DNA from: Endomychus coccineus
Lineage: Eukaryota; Arthropoda; Insecta; Coleoptera; Endomychidae
Reading direction: 5' to 3'
DNA length: 64,000 nucleotides
Assembly: GCA_958510875.1 (NCBI GenBank)
Contig: OY294069.1
Coordinates: 248,001 to 312,000, forward strand
Below are positions 27,501 to 36,721 of this stretch, one piece after another. Within the stretch, counting starts at the first letter, position 1; every line of letters starts with the position of its first letter. Below the pieces are notes generated by a model, which did not search any database, was not told the origin of the DNA, and saw only the letters and a program-made list of their open reading frames with translations. A program made the translations under genes and the position numbers.

Positions 27501-30315
27501 ATCAAAGCAATGCTTAGCAAGGGCGGTGGAATTTTCTAAGTTGTTATTTCTTGTGCTATATTTATGGCCGTACATTCTTTTTTGTAAATATTGTTTAGAG
27601 ATTCCAGTAGAGGTTCCATCACAATCTAAACAATTCAATTTATACACTGTGTGGGTTTGTTTATCTTTGGGTATTAAAGGTGCAACGTTGTACCAGCTTG
27701 TTATAAAAAAAGTGTCATAAACAGCTTACAGATCGCGCGATAAAATTGTCCCACGCAGATGACCGCCCCAAAAATTTAAAAATTGTTCGTAATACACTAG
27801 AATTGAATGGCTACCCAAAAACTTTTTTCAATCCTATCATTAAAGAAAGAATAAACAAAATCTATAATGGTTCGTCATATAAAAATAACATAAAAGGTAA
27901 TACATTCCGGAGACCTCAGAGAAAATCAAAAAATGTTTGAAAAAGTATGATATAAATGTTGCGCATAAACCTACTAACTGTGTTGGGAAATATTTCTCAA
28001 ATCTAAAACCTTTAATACCCAAAGATAAACAAACCCACACAGTGTATAAATTGAATTGTTTAGATTGTGATGGAACCTCTACTGGAATCTCTAAACAATA
28101 TTTACAAAAAAGAATGTACGGCCATAAATATAGCACAAGAAATAACAACTTAGAAAATTCCACCGCCCTTGCTAAGCATTGCTTTGATTATAACCATCAA
28201 TTTGATTACAAAAATGTTAATATCTTAACTTAGGAAACCAATTATTATAAAAGATCTATCCTGGAGATGATTCACATAAAACGGGTCCCCAAATCTGTAA
28301 ATCATAGGGTAGACACACAAAATCTAAGTCATATTTATACTAATTTGATTAAATAATCTCTTGCAAATTCTTACATACGTCTTTATAATTGTTGAAAATG
28401 TTTTTAGGAAGAATGCTTAATAGTAATTTTCCAGTACAGGTCTGAAACCTTTCTTAAGTACCTACTCATAAATCCTACACATCTGGTTTCGAAAGTAGAT
28501 ACTTGACAAATAACTTCGTTCTTCTCAGTTGTTGTGAGAATACCAATCAATATGCACTCATATATTTTAATAATATTACTGAATAGCGGATTCTTACTAC
28601 AAAAAAAAATTTTTATACTTTAATACTGACGATACAATTTCGATTATTCGTAGTTCTGTTCGTTTCGAAGGCGTGGGCTCTTTTGATTGAAGTTAAATTG
28701 TGCGATTTGGACGCTTGTGCTATAATTAGTTTTAATAAACCCCCTTTTTAGACATAGTGAGTCTTTTGATGATGGTCGTGAGACCGAAACGTACGTAAAG
28801 ACGAATATTTAAAACAAAAGTGTTATTGTGACCTATTTCCCAAGAATTTTTATATATAATATAAAAAACAATGTTATTATTAATTTTATATTGAAAGATG
28901 ATAGTCTTACATAAGGTCTTGGTAGTACAAACAATCTCCGTTGGACATTTTGAACTACCACACAGCAACTGACGTAAGATTTTGTTTCTTCACAGAAGGT
29001 TTTACCAAAAAGAAAAACAACACCAGGTCGAACATAAATATCCTCATAAGCATCCCAATAAAAAAACCTGAAAACCTTAATCAACAAATTAACTTATATC
29101 GAGATATATATTGCATTCTGTTAAATACCTTATCATCTTTCCCACCATCTACTAAAGGAATGTGTTTTGAATCCAATGGTATATTCACAACAGTATCTAT
29201 AGCATCATCTTCAAAAGTTTCTTGTTGATCCAAGAATGCTGATAAGATGTTGTCGTCACTGTTATCCAGCTCTTCAGTTTGTACTTCTTGCGAGTCAAAT
29301 TGTTCAATTTGATCGAAATCAATGTCTTCCCCGAATAAAGTTTCAGAATTGTCGACATCAATGCTCATAGATTCTGTTTCATCAAGCTTGTGATCTTCAA
29401 TCCCAGAACACTTTTCACTTTCAACAACTGCAACATTTTCAGATTGGATTTCACTAGCATTATTTTCAACAGGTGTGGAATTAGTGAGGATCTTCGAGGA
29501 GTTAGGTAGACTTTCAATTGTGAGTTCAGCTTTTTCATGTAGACTTTTTGTAAGTGTTTTGTTAGGAGTTTTCTTAAGAGTATATTTTCTTGCAGGTACT
29601 GTGAATGTGTTAACATAAGCTAATTCTGCTTTTTTACGAACTAACATTGATCCAACTGGCTGATTGTTTGATTTCAGAGTGGTTTGAGTAGGCACTTCAT
29701 TTATTTCATCCAATATTTCTGACAACATACTATCATCTACTGGTATGTCTGCCTGAAACACACATTTCAATTGCTCTTACCTACTGTGTACTTTTTCAAC
29801 TCATTACCTTTTTTTTGCTAGTTGGCATTTTTGATAGCATGAGTTGTAAGTTTCCTTTTCCAGCATTTTCAGAAACAGCTTTTTTCTTGCGTTTTGTTCC
29901 TTTGCCTTTAGAAGAAGAAGCCGCTGTGATTGATTCATAATCCAAGTCATCATCGAAGATGTCCCGACCATCTTCAACGTATCCACTCCCATCTGTAAAA
30001 TAAGCTGAAAGTGAACATCCTATACTTAACTGGAAACACAAATTATACCATCATCTACAATCCAATCATCATCCTGTCTCGTTAACACTGTTTTCACATA
30101 ATCCTTTTCATTAACAGTGTCGTAAATATTTTCAACTTCGTCCACCTCATACTTGTTCCTATTACCACTTTTAAGTGCCTTAAACCTTTCAAACGCTTTA
30201 GATTTATATGAAGATTCTCTTTTCTGCCTTTTTGGTCTATTAGTTTCACCTAAAGAAATAATTAGTACAATTCATTTCAGTTTTAGTTTACAGAGTTCTT
30301 ACTAATATCTTCCAT
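18584..30315 (-). CDS. POLA1: DNA polymerase alpha catalytic subunit
   Basis: This B-family polymerase partners with primase to make and extend RNA-DNA primers at replication forks. Ten exons (30303-30315, 30049-30249, 29808-29992, 29129-29752, 28911-29075, 26599-26784, 26102-26489, 24196-25823, 21641-22364, 18584-18792) join in phase to 1440 residues (human 1462). Seen: the N-terminal RQDDDWIVDDD...GYVEDGRDIFDDD block; ITNIAGNIMSRTLTGGRSER; motif A DFNSLYPSIIQEYNICF near residue 845; motif B TALKLTANSMYGCLGF; motif C YGDTDS near 974; and the C-terminal zinc modules (CYDC...CTNSEC and CEDPAC...CTLC). The exonuclease-like domain lacks the proofreading acidic residues, as in other alpha polymerases. 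The three biggest introns are occupied by hAT plus LINE, Helentron and Penelope DNA. The last junction (21641 to 18792) is phase-correct but gives a linker about 15 residues shorter than in human, so one small exon may have been missed. Confidence 0.97.
19250..19520. repeat. Dispersed repeat, copy B
   Basis: Diverged partner of the repeat at 1-240. It starts CCCTATCCATACGTAGTATA and contains GCGGAAATATCGG, TTTTTGAGCTTTCT and TAGACTATTTTT in the same order. It lies in the last POLA1 intron next to the hAT remnant. Element class unknown. Confidence 0.4.
19870..21015 (+). pseudogene. Decayed hAT-type transposase (ZMYM1-like)
   Basis: Plus-strand frames 19849-20154, 20126-20539 and 20675-20884, plus a tail near 20940-21015, read together as one broken transposase. 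Signatures are FCRAFELALRGHDET, NPGIFVDLINFAAELD, KTIQNELLHAMLQIYK and LTAQSYDGASVMSG, typical of hAT proteins domesticated or annotated as zinc finger MYM-type 1. Frameshifts and stops interrupt it several times and the DDE catalytic set is not intact. It lies antisense in the last POLA1 intron and is itself interrupted by the LINE end at about 21016. Confidence 0.8.
21016..21510 (-). mobile_element. LINE 3' end with (CTTT)n-type tail
   Basis: The low-coordinate end is a GAAA repeat at about 21020-21040 on the plus strand, that is, a CTTT tail on the minus strand. The other end encodes RINKARDGQGHYGIKLYNVL, the extreme C-terminal pattern of insect non-LTR reverse transcriptases. It is inserted into the hAT remnant, so it is younger. 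Confidence 0.6.
22731..23924 (-). mobile_element. Non-autonomous Helentron (Helitron-2 type) derivative, copy 1
   Basis: Lies in a POLA1 intron. Reading on the minus strand, the 5' end begins near 23924 (AAGCTATTGCATATAGG). It joins abruptly to the last helicase motif VYVALSRVTNIEKLYI and then to an apurinic-type endonuclease segment (ISIMTFNCQSLNSHKYDLQD, LLLTETCMAHDNP), the domain order of Helentron proteins. The 3' end has a hairpin (GCTAT TGT ATAGC, 22752-22764) about 20 bases before the terminus ending CTCGGGGACTGCCGCGG on the plus strand. Rep and most of the helicase are missing. A matching copy with the same two ends lies at 33161-34324. Confidence 0.75.
26831..27680 (-). mobile_element. 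Penelope-like element, left arm of an inverted pair
   Basis: About 850 bp, reverse complement of 28009-28860 with only scattered differences by eye. Minus frame 27333-27647 encodes the C-terminal GIY-YIG-type endonuclease region: KLNCLDCDGTSTGISKQYLQ, MYGHKYSTRNNN, TALAKHCFDYNHQFDYKNVN and SILEMIHIKRDPESVNHR. The untranslated end runs out to 26831 and carries the hammerhead-like motif. The reverse-transcriptase part is absent on this side. Confidence 0.85.
26888..26929 (-). ncRNA. Hammerhead-ribozyme-like motif in Penelope terminal region
   Basis: On the minus strand: GTCTT, CTGATGA, T, GGTC-GTGA-GACC, GAAA, TGTACG, TA, AAGAC. GTCTT pairs with AAGAC (helix I), GGTC with GACC (helix II), and a minimal helix III is possible, with cleavage expected after TA. 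This is the layout reported for Penelope hammerheads. The unpaired T before helix II departs from the canonical core, so activity is uncertain. Confidence 0.55.
27735..28860 (+). mobile_element. Penelope-like element, right arm of an inverted pair
   Basis: 28009-28860 mirrors the left arm. A further 5' stretch (27735-28008) is unique to this arm and encodes the end of the reverse transcriptase/linker (LELNGYPKTFFNPIIKERIN, then AHKPTNCVGKYFSNLKP). The endonuclease frame is broken by a stop after NVNILT near 28231 that the left arm lacks. The two arms with their 328-bp spacer fill almost the whole POLA1 intron 26785-28910. Confidence 0.85.
28761..28802 (+). ncRNA. Hammerhead-ribozyme-like motif, right arm (core mutated)
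   Basis: Mirror copy of the motif at 26888-26929: GTCTT, TTGATGA, T, GGTC-GTGA-GACC, GAAA, CGTACG, TA, AAGAC. Here the first core base is T instead of C, which should disable cleavage. Helix III can form better than in the left copy (CG/CG). Confidence 0.5.
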
Positions 30316-30559
30316 TGGAAATAATTTAATTGCTTCCTTTAATGTTTCAAATAGGGAAAGACCTAATATAACCTAACCTCACATACTCACAAATCAAATT
30401 AGAAATTTTAGCGGGAAAAATAATATCAAAGCTTAAAACTCTTGACAAGTATTTATTTCTTAGAATATATAACAAGCTAAGCGTAAGCAGATAATCCAAG
30501 ATTTGTTACCATAGATTTCTGAAGCCCAACTACATTAGATTTTTCTATGCTGGAAGCAG

Positions 30560-30613
30560 CCCGTGCGCATAGATAACTCTACTACCGATAGTAGAGTTAT
30601 CTATGCCCGTGCG
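30560..30613. mobile_element. Micro-palindrome insertion 1 (38 bp) with perfect 8-bp target duplication
   Basis: The element is 30568-30605: left arm CATAGATAACTCTACTACCG, right arm ATAGTAGAGTTATCTATG, a near-perfect hairpin. It is flanked on both sides by CCCGTGCG (30560-30567 and 30606-30613). An 8-bp duplication is typical of the hAT, P or Merlin superfamilies. The element is essentially two terminal repeats fused together. Confidence 0.75.
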
Positions 30614-30629
30614 TCAAGACAACAACTAA

Positions 30630-30768
30630 ATAAATTTGTCCACAGTTCTGTTATGTATGTGTTCCCTATCCTCTGAGAGTAAACACATGATTGCGTAATT
30701 TTCTGGAAATATTTACAATTACAATTAACTGTCTTGCTAACTAGCCAATGGGGCCATGGAAAATTTCC
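30630..30768. repeat. 139-bp inverted repeat, left arm
   Basis: Exact reverse complement, as far as I can read, of 36402-36540. It runs straight into the N gap, so the repeat may extend further. It lies upstream of POLA1 and within 28 bp of micro-palindrome 1. Element type not recognised. Confidence 0.85.
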
Positions 30769-30968
30769 NNNNNNNNNNNNNNNNNNNNNNNNNNNNNNNN
30801 NNNNNNNNNNNNNNNNNNNNNNNNNNNNNNNNNNNNNNNNNNNNNNNNNNNNNNNNNNNNNNNNNNNNNNNNNNNNNNNNNNNNNNNNNNNNNNNNNNNN
30901 NNNNNNNNNNNNNNNNNNNNNNNNNNNNNNNNNNNNNNNNNNNNNNNNNNNNNNNNNNNNNNNNNNNN
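30769..30968. other. Assembly gap (200 N)
   Basis: Exactly 200 N, a conventional scaffold-gap size, so the true length is unknown. It starts at the end of the inverted-repeat arm, which probably caused the break. It lies between the divergent POLA1 and SAE1 starts, so promoter sequence may be missing. Confidence 0.98.
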
Positions 30969-31207
30969 AAGTGAGAGCGCACTACGAGCACACTACATGT
31001 GCGAGAAGGACAGAATGTCCGACTAGTTAACAGCGCTTTCCTATGCTTAACACACTACTTGTCTACTCTATACATAGATCTCTTTGCTAACAACCTGCTT
31101 GAGACTTCTCTTCTAGTCTAGATAATATATAATAAATCATTCGCTACATTACTTATATTTTAATAAGTTGGAGAGAAAGCTGAAAATTAATTTTTGTTTA
31201 TAACGAA

Positions 31208-32732
31208 ATGACAGAAACTCATTTATCAGCAGTTGAAGCTGAGTTGTACGACCGGCAAATTAGGTTATGGGGAATTGAATCTCAAGAGAAGTAATTTAGT
31301 AACTACTAAAGTATAATGTTATTCTCAAAATAATATCTTTTAGGTTGAGAGCAGCTAATGTGTTATTAATCAATGTAAGAGGTTTGGGATCAGAAATAGC
31401 TAAAAATATTTTGTTATCGGGTATTAACTCCTTAACTGTTCTCGACGATGCAACTGTAACAGAAGAAGAACAAATAAAAAACTTCCTTTTGAAAGAAGAC
31501 AGTATTGGTAAAAAGGTAAAAGAGGTAGTATGTAGAGAAGTCTTATCTAATTTGATCCTTATTTTAAGATTGCTGTAGCAGTTGTAGATAAAGCACAAGC
31601 ATTGAATCCTTTGGTTAAAATTACTTCAGACACAGAATCACCATCGGAGAAAGAGGCAAAATATTTCGAAAATTTTACTATAATCATAGCCACTGCTCTG
31701 AAAACTGATTTGTTAATGAAGATTGATAAAATATGTAGAAATAGTGGAGTCAAACTGATTTCGGGTGACGTTTTTGGGATATTTGGTTTTTCTGTTGTTG
31801 ATTTTTTAAAACATGAGTATTTTGAGTGAGTATGGCAGTGAATATTTTCAATATTTTGAGTACGATAATCATTCTTCTGTTGCTTCTAGAGACAGAATCC
31901 AGTTACTTGGTAAGAAAAGGTTACATGATGGAACTGAAAAAACTGTTATCAAGGTTCAAGGTCATATTGATTATCCAGAATTGAATAAGGTGTTAATATT
32001 CCCCAATACTAAACAAAGTATAGATATAATCAAAAAGGGCAAACGCCGGAATGAATACTTTTTCTTGATGTTGGGTAAGTTCTCTTAAGCAATAAATCGA
32101 AAATCATCATACATAAATATTTGTAATTTAGATAGATAGGAGTAGATCATCTCCCAAAATGGTGCTTTCCACCAGACGATTTTTCGGTATTCGTTGGCTA
32201 AGAGGGTGAAAGATTTTGTAGTTCAATAACTGCTCCACTGACATTAACATAATTTATTTATTTGATAAAAATGACAAAGCTTAGTTAACATAGCTATTCA
32301 ACTTACCATACTAACAGTGTACACATATCATACATAAATTCATATCAGAGGGTATGAACTATTGTTTTTCTATTGGAGTGATTAAATTTCTCGTCCTGTG
32401 GTATTCAAGTTTATAAATTTTTTTCAGTGTTACTGGAATTCAGAAACAAACAAGGCCGAAATCCTGAAATAAGTCAACAAGCTGCCGATATTGAACTTCT
32501 CAAAGATATTAAAAAGTCTATAATTGAATTGTACCAAGTAAGTTATAATATATTCAATGATTCTATTTTCGATCTGATGTTTGGGGAGGTGGTTCCTGTT
32601 TGTGCTATTCTGGGGGGTGTAATAGCCCAAGAGGTAATTAAAGCTGTGTCACACAAAGAAATTACCATAAATAATGTGTTTTTGTTTGATCCCATTACTT
32701 ACAATGGGAAAGAAGAAAGTGTAGGAGCTTAA
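31208..32732 (+). CDS. SAE1: SUMO-activating enzyme subunit 1 (Aos1)
   Basis: This subunit of the SUMO E1 enzyme forms a heterodimer with UBA2 and contributes the adenylation-domain half that lacks the catalytic cysteine. Five exons (31208-31290, 31344-31515, 31569-31825, 31890-32074, 32428-32732) join in phase to 333 residues (human 346). Seen: AELYDRQIRLWGIESQEK at the N terminus; the nucleotide-fold region VRGLGSEIAKNILLSGINSL; AQALNPLVKI; SGDVFGIFGFSVVD; LLEFRNKQGRNPE; and VPVCAILGGVIAQEVIKAVS near the C terminus. Three introns are only 53-64 bp. The third intron start was chosen by phase; two AGs were possible and only 31890 keeps the frame. Divergent from POLA1 across the assembly gap. 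AATAAA follows at 32761. Confidence 0.95.
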
Positions 32733-32760
32733 CTTATTTTATAATTGTAATCTAAAAGTG

Positions 32761-32766
32761 AATAAA
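32761..32766 (+). promoter_or_regulatory. Candidate polyadenylation signal of SAE1
   Basis: AATAAA lies 29 bases past the SAE1 stop codon. Confidence 0.5.
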
Positions 32767-33160
32767 TGTATTTTTTGTATTGATGAAATTTGTTGCTATT
32801 TTATTGTAATCTGTAGATGATATATTACCCAGATTACCCAAAATTTCATGTCTTTAGAATTATTGACTGATTTGATGTTGGCAACATTTTCTTTCAATTC
32901 GAGAGAATTACTCTTGTCACAAATTATAGGGAATAATAGCTTACAATATGAGCTAATTCGCAACTGAATCCTTCATGGAATGTTAAATAATGAAGGAAGT
33001 GTTAGTGTTTGAATTTCACTCACTGATGAACATTCAGAAACATGAAATGTTGTCCTCTTCAAAATGAAAATTGTACATTCAAGAGAGGGTGGTGTGTGTT
33101 AAGGATAGGGGCGTGGTTAATGAGTTGTCCATTATAACAATAAAAAAAATACGTGTGGCA

Positions 33161-34324
33161 CTCGGGGACTGCCGCGGTAAAGCTATTGCATAGCATTTTT
33201 TCTCAACTTATGCAATTATAATTATTTATTTTTTTTAATTTATGCAGTATTTTTTTTTCTTTGATATTTTAATTCAAGTTTTTTCTTTGATATTAATTCA
33301 AGTTACTTTTGAGCGTGGTGACCGATAAGAAAACAATTTTTTTTCTTTTATTGAATAAATGAGAAGTTAATATCGTTTAAAATATTTTTATTATCTTACA
33401 ATACATGTAGATTATTCAGGAATCTGTTATCATTGAAACTATAGGTTTATGGTAACTGAATAACTGAAATAAGAGACATAAGTTTGAGACTTTATATCCT
33501 CTAAATATCTGGAAAATACCGCGTCAATGGTGGTCTCATATTTTGTTGTGTATTCTTGTGGATCATTATTCATTTTCAAATTCAATTTTTCCGAAAGAAA
33601 AGTTGTCAACAGCTCTGATTTTTCATCAGCGAAGATGATGTTGAAATCGCCAGCCAAGATAAGCCGATTTTGGATTCGGAGAAATGTAAATTGCTACCAT
33701 GACTATGTGTAGGCCATTTCTAAGTTTGCATAAGCACGCACAAATATCTCCAACAAATGAGCGCCTAACATTAACATCGTTGACGTGTGCAATATTTATT
33801 TCAATATTCGGAGTCATAATATTAGTAACATTATTATTATTTTGGTAAATAGCTACCCCACCTTTTGGAACAGTATTTCGTTTGAATTGAACAATACAAT
33901 TGAAATTAGGTATTTCAATCGGATTATCATGCGCCATGCAAGATTCGGTAAGAAGTAACACATTTGTTTGTCTCGTAACTGAATCTTGTAAATCGTATTT
34001 GTGACTATTTAGACTTTGGCAATTGAAAGTCATTATTGAAATGCCATTTCTATTACTAATGAAATCTAAGACACTTTGAGCTGTCGTCTATTTAAAGGCA
34101 GTCTTTTGAATTCTTGCAACAAAGATACAGTCGATGCAGCTTGCCTTCGATTATTATAAAACTTGAATGTAGAATTATCGTTTTTTGTCGTGATATACAA
34201 TTTTTCAATATTAGTCACCCGAGAGAGCGCAACATAAACGAGTTCCTGTTATTTATCGTTACGGAATTTCTTGATTCGGTCGCCGCGCTCAAAGCCCGCG
34301 ATAAAAGCTATATGCAATAGCTTA
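33161..34324 (-). mobile_element. Non-autonomous Helentron derivative, copy 2
   Basis: Closely matches copy 1 (22731-23924) along its length and at both ends: CTCGGGGACTGCCGCGG at the low end, hairpin GCTAT TGC ATAGC at 33182-33194, and CTATATGCAATAGCTTA at the high end. It differs by small indels, including a duplicated stretch near 33265-33305. The endonuclease-like frame (33626-34033) reads MTFNCQSLNSHKYDLQD and continues past NVNVRRS into a DICACLCKLRNGLHIVMV segment. Inserted 3' of SAE1. Confidence 0.75.
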
Positions 34325-35149
34325 TTAAGCTTAACTAGTACTTAATTTATTTGATAAATGCTTATTACCTTGGTCAAAAAGAATCTTTTTTAGAGAGTCA
34401 ACACTGCTTTCCTGCCACAGCCTTCTCAAACTAAAGAAGGCCGTGGTATTATTCAACAAGTGAAGGTAGAAAACCTCTTATTACAATCAATAGAAATATT
34501 TGAAAATCTTAACAGTCTACTGAACAACCACCTAGACCTTGGAATCTCCAGTCTATTCTCATTTTTGAGTTAAACCATTATTTTACTCCCTAGACTTAAG
34601 AATTCTGTACTAATCTTTTCCCATGTCAAAAAGTTGCTTCAGAATCCTTTATGAATGCTGACATTCAATCAATTTTCCAATTACCCTCCTACATCTAATA
34701 TCTTGGACACCATGTCAGTCAACTTCAAGATCCATAATATATTTTATCTAGAACACCACAGCCTGTAACTATTTCCAGATATCTCATTGTAATTTACCTA
34801 TAAATTCATTCAAACATAAATGAAAGCAAAAAATATGCCTAGTCTTTGATGTAACAAACTCAAACAAGTACGGAAAATTCGGTAAATCCTACATTCAGTA
34901 GCAATTTCAATATTTGGCTATTTTCATTAGTTTCTCAATAATAATAATAATAATGAATAATATTCACTAGGTATTTTAATTAAATAAAAAACCACCGTTA
35001 TCCACTAAAAATACTGTTAAAAGTACTGAGGACCTTTCAGCTAGCAAGTAGCCATCAGAGTAAATTAAATAAGAAATCAAAATGTGCATGTTTAAATACT
35101 GTTTGAAATTAATAGGGAATATATAAGAGATTACCCTAGAGGTAAATTT

Positions 35150-36180
35150 GAATTAATTAAATTGCTTTTTCGATTATACATTCCCATCCCCCTTAACTAA
35201 ATAGATATTTATCATTTCAGTGTTTCAAGAGTGATACATTTCCTTGAAAAATGGTGTAACCTTGTATTCAAAATATGTTTGGCTAACACTGTTTTTCCAC
35301 CATTATTTTTCTTTATATGGGTAAAATGTTCTTTATATAGCGAGTTAAATTATTCCTTCTAGTTTGGCCCACATAGCACGACTGAAACGATTTCGTACAT
35401 CCCGGATTTGTCGAAGTCGGAAGCTTTATTAAAGGTGTTGCCTAAACTGTTTTTTAGCTTGTTCTTAGATCTAAACGGGTTGTATTGCAAATTATGGAAT
35501 TTATTAATAACTGAAGGATAATAAGTGAAAGTTTCCAAGTTTATTGAACTATTTGAAGGTAGTGACTCTAATTTAGTTAATTGGTTACGGTCCAATTTTC
35601 TTTTTTGCTTAGAAATTAAATTATTGATTATTATTATTATTATTATCAAAGATTTGTCCAAAGCTATTTGTTGAAGTTTCTCAATTTCGTTGTTATAACT
35701 TTGCTGGCTCAAAGGAACCTTCAATAATCTATGTACAAGACTATAAAATGGAGCTTTTTTACAATTAAATGGTATAGCTGAATCTGCCGGGGTATACCTA
35801 TTTGTTTCAGTGGGTTTTCTGTATACGTCGAATTCCAAATGATTATCATCTTTTATAATGTTATAATATCAAGGAAAGGAAGCTGCTTATCTCTCTATTT
35901 CTAAAGTGAATCAAATTGGCTTTTAAGTATGATCAAAAAGCCATGTAAATCAAAAATTTGCTCATAATAGCGAAAATATCATCGAGTTATCTAGGCGAAA
36001 ATTTTGAAAACTAATCTAGTTTTTTATCATCTTTAATGTAGAAACATGAAAGATGTCAAGGTATTTATGGTAAAAATAAGATGCATGTAAATTCAGATTT
36101 CTCATGAAAACATGTTTCCCTAACATATTTTGGTGCCATGAGTGAAAAATCGCAGACATTTTATCGAAACAATCTAAAAG
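35150..36180 (-). pseudogene. Decayed Penelope-like reverse transcriptase plus endonuclease start
   Basis: Minus strand, from high to low coordinates: an LDDIFAIM segment (the catalytic YxDD-type box region) near 35975; then frame 35359-35838 with LEFDVYRKPTETNRYTPADS, FYSLVHRLLKVPLS and the linker ending FDKSGMYEIVSVVLC; then out-of-frame remains of CYVGQTRRN (GIY-YIG domain) near 35350. Several frameshifts. It differs from the family in the POLA1 intron. An (ATT)n run lies inside at about 35625. Confidence 0.75.
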
Positions 36181-36225
36181 ATAATGTCATAGATAACTCT
36201 ACTACCGGTTATCTATAGATAATGT
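36180..36225. mobile_element. Micro-palindrome insertion 2 (30 bp) with perfect 8-bp target duplication
   Basis: The element is 36188-36217: CATAGATAACTCTACTACCG then GTTATCTATA. Direct repeats GATAATGT flank it at 36180-36187 and 36218-36225. It has the same 20-base left end as copy 1 but a much shorter right arm. Confidence 0.75.
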
Positions 36226-36401
36226 AGTGTCTGTCTGTGGCCGTACTGTAGTGTCTGTGATGGTTAGCCACTATCTATGGTTTGTGGTTCTTTTTCTTCT
36301 TCAATTACGTGAATGGCCTCAGCAACAAAGGCTATCCAGCCAATAACAATATGATGACACTGCTACAGACAAAGAACAGGGCTGTCTCGAGAAAGACGTC
36401 T

Positions 36402-36540
36402 GGAAATTTTCCATGGCCCCATTGGCTAGTTAGCAAGACAGTTAATTGTAATTGTAAATATTTCCAGAAAATTACGCAATCATGTGTTTACTCTCAGAGG
36501 ATAGGGAACACATACATAACAGAACTGTGGACAAATTTAT
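36402..36540. repeat. 139-bp inverted repeat, right arm
   Basis: Exact reverse complement of 30630-30768. Together the arms bracket the gap, SAE1, Helentron copy 2 and the Penelope remnant (about 5.6 kb between arms). It sits between micro-palindromes 2 and 3. Confidence 0.85.
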
Positions 36541-36671
36541 ATAATTAGCTGACGAAGTATTAAGAAGTGTGTTATTAATTGAAAATTCTAGTGCAAAGAA
36601 TACTAAGCAATGCTTTAACCAATGTAATATCACAAGCTGCTGTTTGACTTTGGCGAGAGGGCAGAGAGAAG

Positions 36672-36721
36672 GCTATAAACATAGATAACTCTACTACCGA
36701 AGAGTTATCTATGGTTATAAA
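36672..36721. mobile_element. Micro-palindrome insertion 3 (34 bp) with 7-of-8 target duplication
   Basis: The element is 36680-36713: CATAGATAACTCTACTACCG then AAGAGTTATCTATG. Flanks are GCTATAAA (36672-36679) and GTTATAAA (36714-36721), one mismatch. Third copy with the same left end. Confidence 0.7.

Noticed and set aside
30734..31030. Open frames crossing the N gap
   Set aside because: Artefacts of translating N; the flanks are repeat DNA.
36282..36548. 88-codon plus-strand frame overlapping the inverted repeat
   Set aside because: Low-complexity start (poly-F) and half of it lies in the non-coding 139-bp repeat.
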